Shown in pieces: positions 24,319-36,234 of a DNA stretch of 64,000 nt. The stretch comes from Poa pratensis (Eukaryota > Streptophyta > Magnoliopsida > Poales > Poaceae). The DNA lies in the NCBI GenBank assembly GCA_947311845.1, contig CAMZMU010000041.1, positions 113,791,004 to 113,855,003 of the forward strand. Reading direction: 5' to 3'. Position numbers and translations under genes: made by a program. The notes under the pieces are model-generated. The model saw only the letters and a program-made list of their open reading frames with translations. It was not told the DNA's origin and searched no databases. Every line of letters starts with the position of its first letter. Position 1 is the stretch's first letter.

Positions 24319-24433
24319 CCTTCCTTATGGCACTCTTCTTACATCTTTTTCAGGTAGTACTCTAAATGCTTCCATCATAGCTTCAGAGTAATGACAGCCT
24401 TCCTTATGGCACTCTTCTTCATCTTTTTCAGGT
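24319..24433. repeat. Direct repeat of a splice-acceptor-like segment
   Basis: CCTTCCTTATGGCACTCTTC...CATCTTTTTCAGGT occurs at 24319-24355 and again at 24399-24433. It is a short duplication of a pyrimidine-rich AG acceptor. Confidence 0.7.
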
Positions 24434-25206
24434 CTGTTATGGATTGTCTAGCAGAATATCGAGAGTGGTGCTACAAGATGATCTTTGTACTTGTCACAGA
24501 TTAGAGGGTTACAGGGTAGCTGGTCAAGAGTGTCTTGCTCGTGTTCGTTTTGAATACCTTCTGTTGCACTTTCATCCTCATGTGCCCTGCCTCCCTTGAT
24601 GCTTCTTTGACAATGAGATTAACAGATACTAACAAATCATCCAATGAATTGTCTGTTGGTGCCTCATCTAAACAATTTCCTTGTTTGGTCTAAGTGAAGT
24701 TGACATTGGGTACTCAATGTACATCTGCCGGACAGCTTGATATGTAGAAGTGTACCGTTGCACATTATAATTTGTTTTACCTACTTGATGTAAGGAACAT
24801 AAGTTGCACTATTGAGACGGTGAAAGATATATTGATGTTGAGAACTTGGGATTTGTAAGGTGCTTGCTCGATATCATTTTCTTATATTCGTACTATCTGT
24901 ACCATTTGATGTTAAATGGCGCACATTTCATAAATTTTCGTGGCTATGGTATATATTGTAAGTTTGGTCTTATGCCCACGTCACACATATGTATTATTTT
25001 TCTCTGTTGTAGTCATCATGGCATGCTCTATTCATCATGGCATTTTTTATAGCACTCGTTTCTTCTTCATGCAAATCTGACAAAGATTTTTTAAGCTTCG
25101 ATTTATTAAAAAAAATTCCTATCATTTATTAAACTATTAAATAAGCTTCTCCGCTTTGTCCTCCATCTTCAACATTCCAGGTTAATTTTCATCCAGTCCT
25201 AACAAA

Positions 25207-26758
25207 TCTATATTTCTTATATTTACTAATTGGAGGCCCCATACGAAGGCTCCACGTTAATCTGGAGGTAAGATAATTTTGACCATCCGATCTACCTATA
25301 ATCTGCCAAAGGCCGTTGGATTAAAATTGTTGGCCCAATGCGCACGCTTGACTCTTCTCGCACCTATCCTTCTCCACTTGAGTTCGAATCCCAATCTAAT
25401 TAAATAATAATGCATGTTAAATAAATATCCGTCGCGCTTGGTGTTATACCTGCATGAACCTTCTCCCTGTAAAAGAAGTAAATTAGGAAATAGATATAAT
25501 CGTCACCTCGGATGCGGGCGGCGCATCACTGATCCAGCCCTTCTAAGATCGATCAATCCCATCCGATGCATGTCAGGTTTCGCCCTAATTATTTCTCATG
25601 ATCATGCGGCCGGCGACTAGATTATTCACTCACGTGATTTCTGCTGATGCATGTCAGGCGGGAGCGTGCGGCTACGAAGTACGGAGTAGTAGCTTGGATG
25701 ATCTCGCCGTCGATCATATAGACAACGTTGCATGACCTTCCACCTACTTTTGCGCACAGCTTCAGCAACGTTTTAAAGGATCAGCCTGCACCTCTGGACA
25801 CGGAAAGACGGACAAAGGGCCAGCAGTGAATATGTAGATCGGGACGACTGGAAAAAAATATTCACGGGGCATGGCAGTGTTTTTCCAGCACCAACGCAAC
25901 TCTATCAATGTCTAACGTTCAGGTTTTTTCTTCTTCTGACTTAATTAATAAAAATACCAGACGATTCTATGCTATGCATGCGCATGGAATTAGTGGATGC
26001 AAATTTTAGATGGTTCGCTGCTTCATGTGCGATCTGTGATGGCCAACACGTTTAGGTGGAAGCAAAAAAAATCTTTACAGTGGTATTTTTTTTCATGTGC
26101 GATCTTAAGTGACCTGATATATTTTTTAATTTAATTGTATGCACAATGGATAAATCGTACAGTGGTAAATAATCAGAATCTTAGCGTACAGTTTGTTGTG
26201 ATGTGGAAATTATACAGCATGCAGTTTGCTGTGATGATGAAATTAAATAGCATGTGATTTACAAAATATAGCTTCACCAGAATAATTTTATTACCATTCA
26301 CCGATATTGGATATGGCAAGTAGATTTTATGATTTCGCACCGGTAAGAGATGCAAAGAATTTCGGTCTTGATATTTATTTTATGTGATATATATTTGTTC
26401 CCCTAATTAGCTCAACAGTTTGATAATTAACATCCTTGGGACTTAGCATGTTTATGCTTGATAATTCTTCCGAAGGTCATGGTAGATTATCTCTGATATC
26501 TCAGTTAAATGTAACCGGTGAAAATCTATGCCTTACCATATCATCAAGAAAAAAACTAGGTCCAAGTTGAATATTAACTATGCAAGTTATATATGATATT
26601 CATACATATATTACATATATTTCCACAATATTTGAATTTTAAAACAAGTTTTGAAGAAATCTCTCAAAACTAATTTACACACGATAAATGTTTTTCATTA
26701 TTAATATCCATTTTTCTCAAAATAGCTAGCCCGTGCAGTTGCACGGGTTGACGACTAG
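25207..26758 (+). mobile_element. Helitron (family I), plus strand, 1,552 bp
   Basis: Starts TCTATATTTCTTATATTTAC after host A (25206) and ends with hairpin CCCGTGCAGTTGCACGGG plus TTGACGACTAG, followed by host T (26759). The ends match the minus-strand Helitron at 14123-16935, including the 5' subterminal stretch ACTAATTGGAGGC and GGCTCCACGTTAA. AT-rich, no recognised cargo, nonautonomous. Confidence 0.8.
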
Positions 26759-26759
26759 T

Positions 26760-27348
26760 TTACCTAACGGACGGGCGCGGCAATGCGAGCCTACATGATC
26801 TAGTGAAAGTAAAATTTGTCTAGCTCCAAGTGCTAATTAAAGTAAGATTTATCAAGCTACATATGCTAATTATAAACTGATGTTTAGCTTTGTTCACAAA
26901 GGATATTTCTGTTATGCATCCCTTGAGTGATATGACATGTGAGTTACAGTATGTACCCCCGACTGATGATTAGCATTGTCACTGCTGATGTTCAGATTTG
27001 TGTGAACTGAAGTAAGATTCATCTCTCTATAAGTGATTATTCCGAACCGATGTTTAGCTTCTATACAGAAGATAAATCTATTTGTGTCCCTTGTATGATA
27101 TGACATGCCAGATCCAGCTAAAATGACATTTTTGTCTACAAAAAATTATATGAGCAGCAACACATAGGCATTACATGACACTGTGAACTGTCTGATAGTT
27201 TTTTTCCCTTCACAGGTTACTTTCTCCAGTTTTGGCTTGCATCCTCGCGCTGTCGTTAGAAGAGATTTCGCTTCACTACATCTCCTTTCCCGTCATCATT
27301 AGAAGAGATTTCACAGTGGCCCTTCGCTACCATGTTCTTTTATTCAAA
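26760..27348. repeat. Diverged repeats between Helitrons
   Basis: Two related segments, near 26878-26940 and 27050-27112, share GATGTTTAGCTT and TTGTATGATATGACATG-like blocks about 170 bp apart. Similar blocks occur at 18300-18440. No gene is seen. Confidence 0.5.
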
Positions 27349-29087
27349 CTAGTTTAGAGGGCACGTGCGATGCACGTCTCCACAAAATGCAACAACATAT
27401 AAGTGTGTGAGCAATGCTGTATTGAACCAATTTCATGTCATTTACAGAAGCATTTTGAACCAATTTACGATGACGACCACATGGACAAAAACGAAAAGGG
27501 TAAGTCGGAAATCGGAGCAGGAGCTCACCTGGAGTGGTGCGAAGCAAACATCACTGCCATACTCATCAATTAATGGTACCCAGCTGATGTTCCGCCTATT
27601 GAGATGTCTGATCAGCACCTATATGCAGATGCAAAGCATGTGAATCATTTATTTATTTATTTCTGAATTAGCAGTGTCACTTTTCTCCAATTCTTTCTAA
27701 TTCGGTTCTTGTCTGCGAGCACTCCTATGCTAGTACGCGACTTCCTAATTTTTCAGTCCAAGACCAACAAACAACGACACAACAGTATATTCCTAAATCT
27801 CAATCCCCATCCCAAAGCTAGATAAAAATAGGAGCAACGAATTGCATTGGACAGGCGAGAGGGTGCAAATAAACTGAACTGCATCATACCCCAATACATC
27901 CAAAAACAACTCACTCTGAAATCTTAAATCACAGCATAACTTACCTAAAAAAAACAGTAGAACTACTGCTCGAGGAGCATTATTGATTATTAATTTATTC
28001 GTACATACCTTCTTTGAGCAGCTAGAGAGCAAATCCATGACGTAAGCTCAGCGAGAGCTGGCTTTGTGAGTCGTCGAGGTTATCTACGGGTAACTGATCA
28101 TCCGAACCAACCGAACCATCTTTGATGGCGAAGCCGCCCTCCGATTAGAAAGACTGGCACACCAGTGCCAGCGACGGAAGCGACGGGAACGGCGTCTGTT
28201 GGTGAGCCGGCGCCACCTGATGATGCTAAGCCCAGTGACCGGCCAGCTCGTAGACATGGCCGCCATTGAACCAAGCGTCATGAGCGGCGAAGTGGTGAGT
28301 GGTAGGGCCCGGCATGGGCAGCCAACGACATCATGGTGGCGCCGTTGACCAGACCAAGCGAGTTGCTCAGGCCTCAGGCTCATGAAGCCCTTGAGGTGGC
28401 CGCCGCTGTTGTTGTCGCCGCCGCCGCATTGTCTACCATCATGGACCCCTTTGCGTGGGAGAACGGCGGCGCCATGGCCGTTGTCGCCGCCGTTGTCCGC
28501 CGCCGCCTTGTCTACCATCATGAACGCCGTCACGTGGGAGAACGGCGGCGCCATGGCCATGGCCATCGAGGATGGCGGCTGCAGTTGGTGGCCGTAAAAT
28601 AGGTTATCGTCGTGCAGCGGGAATCGGAGCGGCGACAGCTTGTCGATCTCGTGTTGGGCGGCGTTGAGCAGCCAGTCGACGACCTTGATGGGCTGTCTGA
28701 GTCCGAGGCGGTCCTGGAGTTCGTAGAGCTGGATCGCCGTGGGAACAGAGGCGGACGCGCCGGTCGCGCAGCCCCTTGACGGTCCTCACCTTGTTGGGCC
28801 GGTCCTTGGCTCTTTGCCACCGAACAACCGCGACACGCCCACGATCCTCGAGCTGGGAGGCGGAGTGGAGGACGGGCGGCTTCTCTCCAAGTCTCCATGT
28901 ATAGGACTCTCCGTGTATACAACTCGGATCAAACGTGAGCTCGCGATTCCTTTGCATCGTTGACTGAAAATTAAACGGACAAGATTTAAAATGTTTGATG
29001 CTCGACATCTGGACAATCTGGATTGTTGATCGAAAATTAAACGGACAAGATTAAAAGTATACCAACATGTTTGCTCTTTTAATAGTA
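27349..29087 (-). mobile_element. Helitron H1 of tandem array (family III), carries TCP fragment
   Basis: The minus-strand 3' end is a hairpin around GACGTGCATCGCACGTGC, then CTAG at 27349 with host A at 27348. The minus-strand 5' subterminal sequence (ATTAAAAGAGCAAACATG and on) ends at 29087, where the next Helitron begins. The first few bases of its 5' end are displaced, as if H2 had inserted into them. The cargo is a TCP transcription-factor relic. Conserved 5' subterminal blocks (AATCTGGATTGTTGATCG-like) are shared with H2 to H4. Confidence 0.75.
28226..28880 (-). pseudogene. Captured TCP transcription factor fragment (CIN/TCP13-like)
   Basis: The minus strand reads RIVGVSRLFGGK, then [15 protein letters not shown], the basic and helix 1 part of a TCP domain. 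After a frame change at about 28745 it continues [13 protein letters not shown] and [19 protein letters not shown], the helix-loop-helix part. It ends downstream as [20 protein letters not shown], stopping at 28226-28228. TCP proteins bind GC-rich promoter sites to control growth. The segment between shows an 81-bp internal duplication (28434-28560). Frames shift at least twice, so no working protein is expected. It lies inside Helitron H1, which fits Helitron gene capture. Confidence 0.82.
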
Positions 29088-31170
29088 CTAGTTGCTTTGC
29101 ACGTGCAACACACGTCTCCAAAATATAACACGACATACTTTTAGTTGAATATCATTTGTTTTTTAATTAGTTATTACATTTTATGTAGTTTAATATGTTA
29201 TATACAACTATGACAAGTCAATTGCACTCACATGTTGAATTAAGCATAGCAATGTGAAGACAACTTCTAGAAAAAGAAAGAATATGCTGATACACAAATT
29301 TTGTACCTACTTATGTGCATTGTCTGTTGAAAGAGAAAGAATGTGGGAACACTACGCTACGCTAAATTACAATTAAAGGGAATAAATTCACTTCTACAGA
29401 GAAAAATAACCAGAATTGTTACAAACCCGGAGGACACCGAAAGGATTCAACGACAGCATGTTTAGTGGTCTAATTTACATGGTTGCTAATGCTATAATAT
29501 TGAGAATAGATGAAAATAGCAATGCTACATAGTGTCGTTCTACGGTCTATTTGATCATGCAATATGCACGTGCAAGCTAACCATTATTTTTCTCCTTTTT
29601 CCTTTTGCTCCTGCAATTGTTTTGTACGTGTACGCTGCCTATATATATTTGAACTTTGGAATCTCAACGTGCAATTGCACAGTAGCGTGTAATCGCAATT
29701 TTTCGTTTACAAGTGCAACCGCACATTAGTGTGCAATTGCGAATTCTTCATTTATTTTTTCATGTGTAATTGCATAGTATTGTGTAATTGTAAATATATA
29801 TACTCATTTCCCCTATTTTGCGTGCAATTGTATTTTAGATTTCTAGCATGTAATTGCAAATTTGAAGTATATCGTAGCATATTAACAACCTACATCGAGA
29901 TAAGAAGTCCACAACAGTAACATGAGGAGATGGATTACAGTAGCTTTAAAAAAAGAAGTGCAAAGTGGCAGAAGAACTGAACCTTCTTGTTACATCCGAC
30001 ACCACATATTAAAAACGACTGCTTCCAATCTAACAAATGAAGCGACAAACTTCAGTAGGAAATCACGGGTGCTCTTGGACTCCTCCCTTCTAGGCTTCTA
30101 GCTGCCATTGTTACGACCTGTATCAGGACGACAACCAGCCATGGAAGCTGTGCAGGGTGACCATTGTAGAGAAGCTCAAGGCCTGCTGCATCTGATCCCT
30201 GTCTGGCTCACCTTGGCTGTGTAGTTCTTCGCCAACACACAGGCGCAGACCAAGTTCATGCAGCGAGGCACATAGACGTACGAACTCTAAGATCCCAACC
30301 GCGTCGCTGACGTCCGTCAGTGTGCTCCGTCGCCTGCCTCATGGTATACAACAGGAGCACGTCACGATACCAGCCTCACGCCACTGCAAGTCATGTAAGT
30401 CGGCACGACGACGGCCGTCGCAGTGGCCGCGGGCACCCAGGTGCGCAGGCTGTGGATGGCTGGGGATCATCAGCTTATGAGCATATATAGGGTGGTTATT
30501 GCCGCGGTAGTGATGGTGATCTGGGAGGCGCCACTCCATTGTGGCAGCTGTAGTTTTTCTCTATGTGTCCGGCCAGGCCATCGACAGTCCACACCGGTGA
30601 GCAGGCCAATCCCAACGACATCGCAAGTCGTGTTGTGAAAGCGAAGAAGGCACCAGCTATGGGCGCTAGGGGTGCTCCGTGGTCCGTGCTCGATACGCTG
30701 CAGTAGTACTATTTTAATGACCCTTGGTTTGTCCCTGAGAGTCTGAGACCGTTCGCCATGGCTGCCGAGAGCCCGACTGCCCGAGAAGACTCGGTGGCGG
30801 CGGCGGCTTGGAAGTTGGAACAGATGTAGTTGTCGTTTCTCAAACCGAGAGGTACGAAGGCGAGGGTTTCGCAGACGGAGGTGACTTGCAACGGAGCCTG
30901 TGCGTTTGTTCGATGCCTTTTATCTCGCGTCTTGTTTACTTGCGTTGGTAGCGAGGTGAATTGAAATCATATCGGATCGTGGGCGTAAAGGAAAGCACGA
31001 GGCACAAGAACGTTACGTTTCCTGTACCGATACGGATCATGTAAAAAAAATGGTTTGACCTGGTCAAAATTGTTTGGTGCTCGACATGGGTACAATCTGG
31101 ATCGTTGATCGAAAATTGAACGGACAAAATTTAAAATATCCCACCATGTTTGCTCTTTTCTCTACTACTA
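29088..31170 (-). mobile_element. Helitron H2 of tandem array (family III), carries NPF-like fragment
   Basis: The minus-strand 3' end is a hairpin near GTGTTGCACGTGCAAAGCAA followed by CTAG at 29088. The 5' subterminal block (AAAAGAGCAAACATGGTGGG and on, minus strand) ends at 31170, where H3 begins. It also holds a cluster of TGCAATTGC/TGTAATTGC repeats at 29660-29860 and a transporter relic at 30115-30290. Confidence 0.72.
30115..30290 (+). pseudogene. Captured NRT1/PTR (NPF) transporter fragment
   Basis: The + strand reads DDNQPWKLCRVTIVEKLK, a stop, then in another frame IPVWLTLAV, a stop, and FFANTQAQTKFMQRGT. This resembles the cytosolic-loop-to-TM7 region of NPF transporters, where WRLCTVTQVEELK is followed by an hPIW motif. 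Only about 55 codons with several lesions remain. Identity rests on the WKLC-VT-VE-LK and PVW spacing; a BLASTX search is needed. Confidence 0.5.
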
Positions 31171-33288
31171 CTAGTGGCCGTGCACGTGCAACGCACGTCT
31201 CATAATTTACTATATAGATTATTTCATTGAGTTATTTTATCAAGCCAGTTAAATTTGTTTCGTGATAAAAAATTGAAATTGGATAAGAAGTAATATATCA
31301 GCTATCATTGATCTGGTTGGACCAACATTGCATTTGAACGTCGTTCTTCCAAAAAACAAATTGTTTGGTGCAATCCCTGTAATTATCATGAAACTGAAAA
31401 ATATTTATTAAGTTGTTAAACATTGGAAGATCTGAATAGTCACTCCCTATATTAAACGACTCAAAATTTAATGTATAACACATGTGGTGATTTTTAATAG
31501 TAGTACAGAGTTGCGATGTCATCCTCTCCGTGTGGTCGCCGTAGACAGACCCTTATCACGCCCGACTGGCGGTCCACTCCATACTCCAGCCCGCCGACCG
31601 CATCAATAATTTCATATGATCCAAAACCATAGCTATATTCTTCCACGGATTGTTCCACGTCACGAGTGTCCTAGTTAATATATACCATTATTATTATCTA
31701 ATAAAAAAAGGTCTCAATCAATATGCTCTGCTCCGTCCATATTAAATCCATGAGCTTTTGATGTGTCGGATATGAAAATAGCCACATACTGAGAGACATG
31801 TAGTGAAGGAGGATTAACCTGCGATGGGTTAAGAATTGTCAACCGCGTACTTCTATTGAAAATTTCTTCCGCATTACGTATCTGATGATAGGTTGCAGTC
31901 CTAATTTTACCTTATCCTCTGGATGGCAGTTCCTGACAAAAGTTGTGTAGTTCTCAATGGCCTGTGAGATAGGACACTGATGAGAACTTCGACTTTGCAC
32001 TCTTTCGGATCCAGGTGATCAACCATACGGAAGCAGTCCCGTCCAGCGTAGAGGCTCCCGTCGATTTACATATGTATGAACATATCCACCACGTCGAGTT
32101 CTCCTCGTTCATGTACGCCGACAGGTTCAAGTACTGCTGCTGATCCTGCTCTCGGTCCCAGCTCGGCTTCCACCACCGTCCGGCACACGAATGCACAATT
32201 CACGTCGTCGCCCGCCTTAACGGCTGCCCCGGCTCGGCTTCCACCACTGCGCGGAACACTCGACGTGGATCAAGTTCCGGCACGTGCTTGCCCCGTTGCC
32301 GCCGGCCGCGGCGCCTCCCAGCGTCGGACACTTCCTTCAACTGCCACGCCGCCGCCTCCGCCCTTAGCCGGGCCAGCCGCTCCTCTAGCACGGCGTCTCG
32401 TCACGCCGCCTTCAAGGCGTCCACCTCCTTCTCCTAGACCCACTGCTCCGAGCAGCGACTGGCTGTGCCGACGCCTCGTATCAGCCAGCGCGCGCTGGAG
32501 TCTCTCCGCCTACAAAGCAACAACGATCTCAACGTCATCAGCTGATCAGCAAAGCACAAAGCAGTCACCGCGTTAATCAATCGAGACAATGATTAAAGGA
32601 AGGTAAGCGGACGGATCCTCACGTGTTCTTGGATCAGGCATGTCCCTCTCGTTCCTGTGTCGTCGAACCGCGTGGCGACCTTTTCTGGGAGGAAGGATGC
32701 CGATGTGCACGCCGCGTCGTCTGAGCCTCCATCATGGAAGTCGAGCCGCAGGCCCGTCGTCGCCGGCCGCCTGTGCAGCTGCGCCAAGCTTATCACCATC
32801 TGCGGAGATCCCTAGGCGTCACGGTGTTGCGCGGCCGCTTGCGTTCGTTGCCGCCATCTGCGATACGACGGCATCAGGGTAAGAAGTCAATCGCCTGAAC
32901 ATTGGTCGCTGGCCGCTTTTGCGTCAAGGGGATGGATGTTCGGTGGGGTAGGCAGAGGGCACGACTGGGACGGCGACAACGGCATAGAGGTCCGCAGCGA
33001 TGGAGATTGGGGCACGTGGAGACGAAGCCGGCGGCGGCGGCTGTTGTGTGCCCTGTTCTTGCGTTAAACAATTTTCTTTTAGCCGGTGGCAAATCCCGTA
33101 ATTATCACGAAAACGAACCGGTACGATGGCATTAGCAGTATTATGTGATTTGGTGGGAGGGTAAAACGGGCAAAACTGGATTTGTGTTGAGTTGTCAAAC
33201 ATTGGAGCGATCTGGACCATTGGTCAAATATTGAAGGGCTCAGATTCAATGTATCAACACAAGTTTGCTCTTTTAATAGTAGTATAGA
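31171..33288 (-). mobile_element. Helitron H3 of tandem array (family III)
   Basis: The minus-strand 3' end is a hairpin (GACGTGCGTTGCACGTGCACG) then GCCACTAG at 31171. The minus-strand 5' end is TCTATACTACTATTAAAAG beginning at 33288. GC-rich cargo at 31950-33070 includes a minus-strand stretch with coiled-coil-like LEERLARLRAEAAAW (about 32340-32391) and other exon-like pieces that I cannot assign. Confidence 0.78.
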
Positions 33289-33290
33289 TA

Positions 33291-35901
33291 CTAGTAATCA
33301 TGCACGTGCCATGCACGTGTTGACTAAAACAACATTCTCAAACACATGGCTTTAAAGTTCTGAACTTCTGCAATATCTCTGTGCTTATAAAAAAAGGTTT
33401 GATCTTGAACATCCAGAACAGCTCCACCGATTTTGCTCTCCTTTTATGTTGCCAGGATGTGGAAATCTAGTGGCGATTCAGGGGAGTTCAGTGTGCTGTG
33501 GACATAGAGTCCTTCCTCCAGCTCGATGGTCCTATCCCTCGCACAATTTCATACCATAGCACTGACAGGCAACACCGATCTGAATCAGAAGAGGAGGTTC
33601 ACTGGAGAAGGCGTCCTTACATAACGAAGAGCAGGATACACATAACAAGAATGTTTAGGCTATACAAGTATACCAGATTACCAGCCCTTGGCTGTATTTG
33701 TTCAACATTGCCAGCTCCACTATCGGTCTAGCATTATTTCCGATTCAAATAAATATTCGTACAGAACGAAATGTCATGCAATGTCAACTTTTGTCGACCT
33801 TCAGCTCCAGGTCTGCTTGAAAATAAGAAAAATCTCTATCATAAAATTCAAGCATCATATACCTCTGCAAGAAAAGGCAGTTACTTGGTGCATACGAAAG
33901 AAAAAAGTTAGATAAATTTCTGGTAAGCACTAACGGAATTCCACGGATTTGCGTCTAGACATCAAGATAAGATTCAAAGTGTCATATCTCCAATTGGTGA
34001 TTACATGCACCTACAGGGGACATTGATTAGGAACAACCCCAGCACCTGAATGCTTGCGGCAATGCAGCAACAAACAAAATCACTTCACATGGTCAGAGGC
34101 TACAAAACAAATACACATGATTTCAGTTAGTGAAACTGTAATCTAAATAGTTTTACCCATGTGTAAGATATCATGAAAAAACAAAATTTAGTAAACTCAT
34201 CTCGCAAGCATATGCACACGTCTTCTATCGTTGCTAACATCAGAAAAACTTAGGTCAAACACATGGTCTAAATTCAGACATTGGAGTACCATGATTGGTA
34301 TTATGCTTTCTTCTACTCATGCGTTTGGGCATAGCTTCCTTGGATAGTCCGCCGAGGTTCTTACATATTCACGTACATGATGCATCTTTCTTATTGCCTG
34401 TGTCTAACCTGACCGAGTGCTTAAGTAAGTCTAACCTGATAGAGTCTGTTTCGTTTCATTTCGTGAGATATAAAATGCTCCTTTTCAAACAATCATGCTA
34501 AGTTAAATAAAATTTGTTGGTTGTAGGTTGGCATGCCCGCTTTTGTTTGTTCAGAACATCTAAACTTGATAAGTCGTCTTTCATCAGACTATTAGTATTA
34601 AAATGTACTCTTCAGGCTTACAGCATTTTGAGAAATCCATGCAGTACATTAGGCTGAGTTTCTAATCTGCTCACCCTCCTGGAAGAACTTGAAAAGCAAA
34701 TAATGTAATATATCTGTCCTGAAAAAGTATTTAGATGGAATTAGTCTTCAGTACCGAATAAACTGAAGCAGTTACCTCTAGTGAAAGATATCAATGTCGA
34801 ACATCCAAAAGCAATGTGTCCGCTTCTTGTTGAGAAATTAGAACAGGAGCTCGAGTTCACCGTGCAGAAACATATCAACCACATTGGAACTGGATCCCCT
34901 GACTGGATTATGCAACACCTGTTTATCTTATTTCATCCTAGTAATACGTACGTTTTTTGTAGAGGAAGTAATTCGTATCTAAACAGGTCTGGAATTAATG
35001 GATGCACAAAATGAATAATATACCTCAAAACCAAACTCTAGGCTATACTTCGTTATGGACCAACTCTGAAACTGCACGACGCTGCACGCTCTTTAAATTC
35101 TCCCAAAACGAAAACTTAATCTTTTCTAGCTCATGCGTCGACGAAAGCAATCTCAATCAAATATGCAGGAAAATAAATCTAGTGTCAATACCTGATTCAA
35201 GTGTGGCGTCGATCCGCAAAGCTTCTAAGACAGGCAGGAGGCAGCGGCGGGAGTGTCCTTTTTGGCTGGCAACGTCTGCCTCAATGCTTGAGGGAGGGCC
35301 TAGGCACAGAGGGTGGCCGGCTACGCGTCGTGCGGGGTCGTCGGGCGCGGCGTCAGGTCAGGTTCGTCGGGAAGCGGCGGGCGGGGGCGCCGGACAGGGC
35401 GGGATGGAGGCTGACCAACGGCGCGTCGCGCTGGTTTGCTGGGCAGGCGCCGGGCGGGCGCGTAGGGCGGGGATGGAGCGGGACGGCGACGGGCTCGGAG
35501 GTAGGGCTGCAGCGTTGGTAGGTCGGCGGCGGAAGGGCTGCAAAGGGCGAGGGACGACGGCGGTAGGTTGCGGCGTCTGTTGTGCTGCGGACCCGGGAGG
35601 GATGCGAAGGGCGCGGGACGGAGGCGTCGGTAAGGCTGGGAAGGGCGCCTGTCAGGTACGGCGAGCTTGCCGGCACGGAGGTCGGGGCCCGGTCCACGTC
35701 AAGCAACAGGACGCCGAGGCGGCCGAGCTTGCCTTGCCGACCATCTTTTTCTTTTCCCTGTAAATCGAACATACCGGTCAAACGGTCAGAGTTGTTTGGT
35801 GCTCGACATGGGGACAATCTGGATCGTTGATTGACAATTGACTGGTTTAGATTTAAAGTATCCCAACATGTTTGCTCTTTTAATAGTAGTATATATATAG
35901 A
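33291..35901 (-). mobile_element. Helitron H4 of tandem array (family III)
   Basis: The minus-strand 3' end is a hairpin (ACGTGCATGGCACGTGCATG) then ATTACTAG at 33291. The minus-strand 5' end is TCTATATATATACTACTATT beginning at 35901. It carries a GC-rich block at 35200-35760 whose long frames are composition-driven and unassigned, and a short open stretch at 33498-33731 of unknown origin. Confidence 0.75.
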
Positions 35902-36101
35902 TATAATATTGCTTGCGAAGGTGTGGTACGTTTTTTTGATTTCCGATTCTGCCCTTGCGATTTGGGAGATATTACACTACTGCCACCGCAAAGTGATAAT
36001 AACGATTCGCCCGGTCAACCCCGTGCAGACACCTCCGGAACCACCTCTTCGCCCTGTAGCCAGGAGGAGGACCTCCATGCCGTCGCCCACCGTATCGACC
36101 T
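35902..36101. other. Gene-relic sequence left of the Mutator-like element
   Basis: Short GC-rich, leader-like sequence continuous with 40079 onward once the Mutator-like element and one GCTCCATGG are removed. No product recognised. Confidence 0.4.
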
Positions 36102-36110
36102 GCTCCATGG
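36102..36110. other. 9-bp target duplication, left copy
   Basis: GCTCCATGG, repeated exactly at 40070-40078. Nine bases is the Mutator-type length. Confidence 0.9.
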
Positions 36111-36234
36111 GTGAAATTTGACAAAATTAACCCTTTGGCCAAACTTCAACAAAAAATAACCCTTTTTTTCAAAAAAAATCGAAAACTAATCCTTTTGTGT
36201 GGCTCCCGTATCGGGGGCGCCACACGTGAAGGTG

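Larger units (their letters stand above)
22237..25206. other. Gene-relic region between Helitrons
   Basis: Begins with a GC-rich leader-like block (22340-22860), followed by a 14-3-3 relic (22934-23219) and AT-rich sequence with small duplications at 23277-23418 and 24319-24433. Intron-like acceptors (TTTTTCAGGT) occur twice. I see no intact gene. It may itself be captured cargo of an older element. Confidence 0.4.

Noticed and set aside
32076..32576. 166-codon Ser/Pro-rich plus-strand frame
   Set aside because: Antisense to exon-like minus-strand cargo in Helitron H3; composition-driven.
35002..35763. 253-codon plus-strand frame
   Set aside because: It begins in AT-rich noncoding DNA and is sustained only by a GC-rich block inside Helitron H4; the Arg/Gly-rich product has no domain and all six frames are open there.
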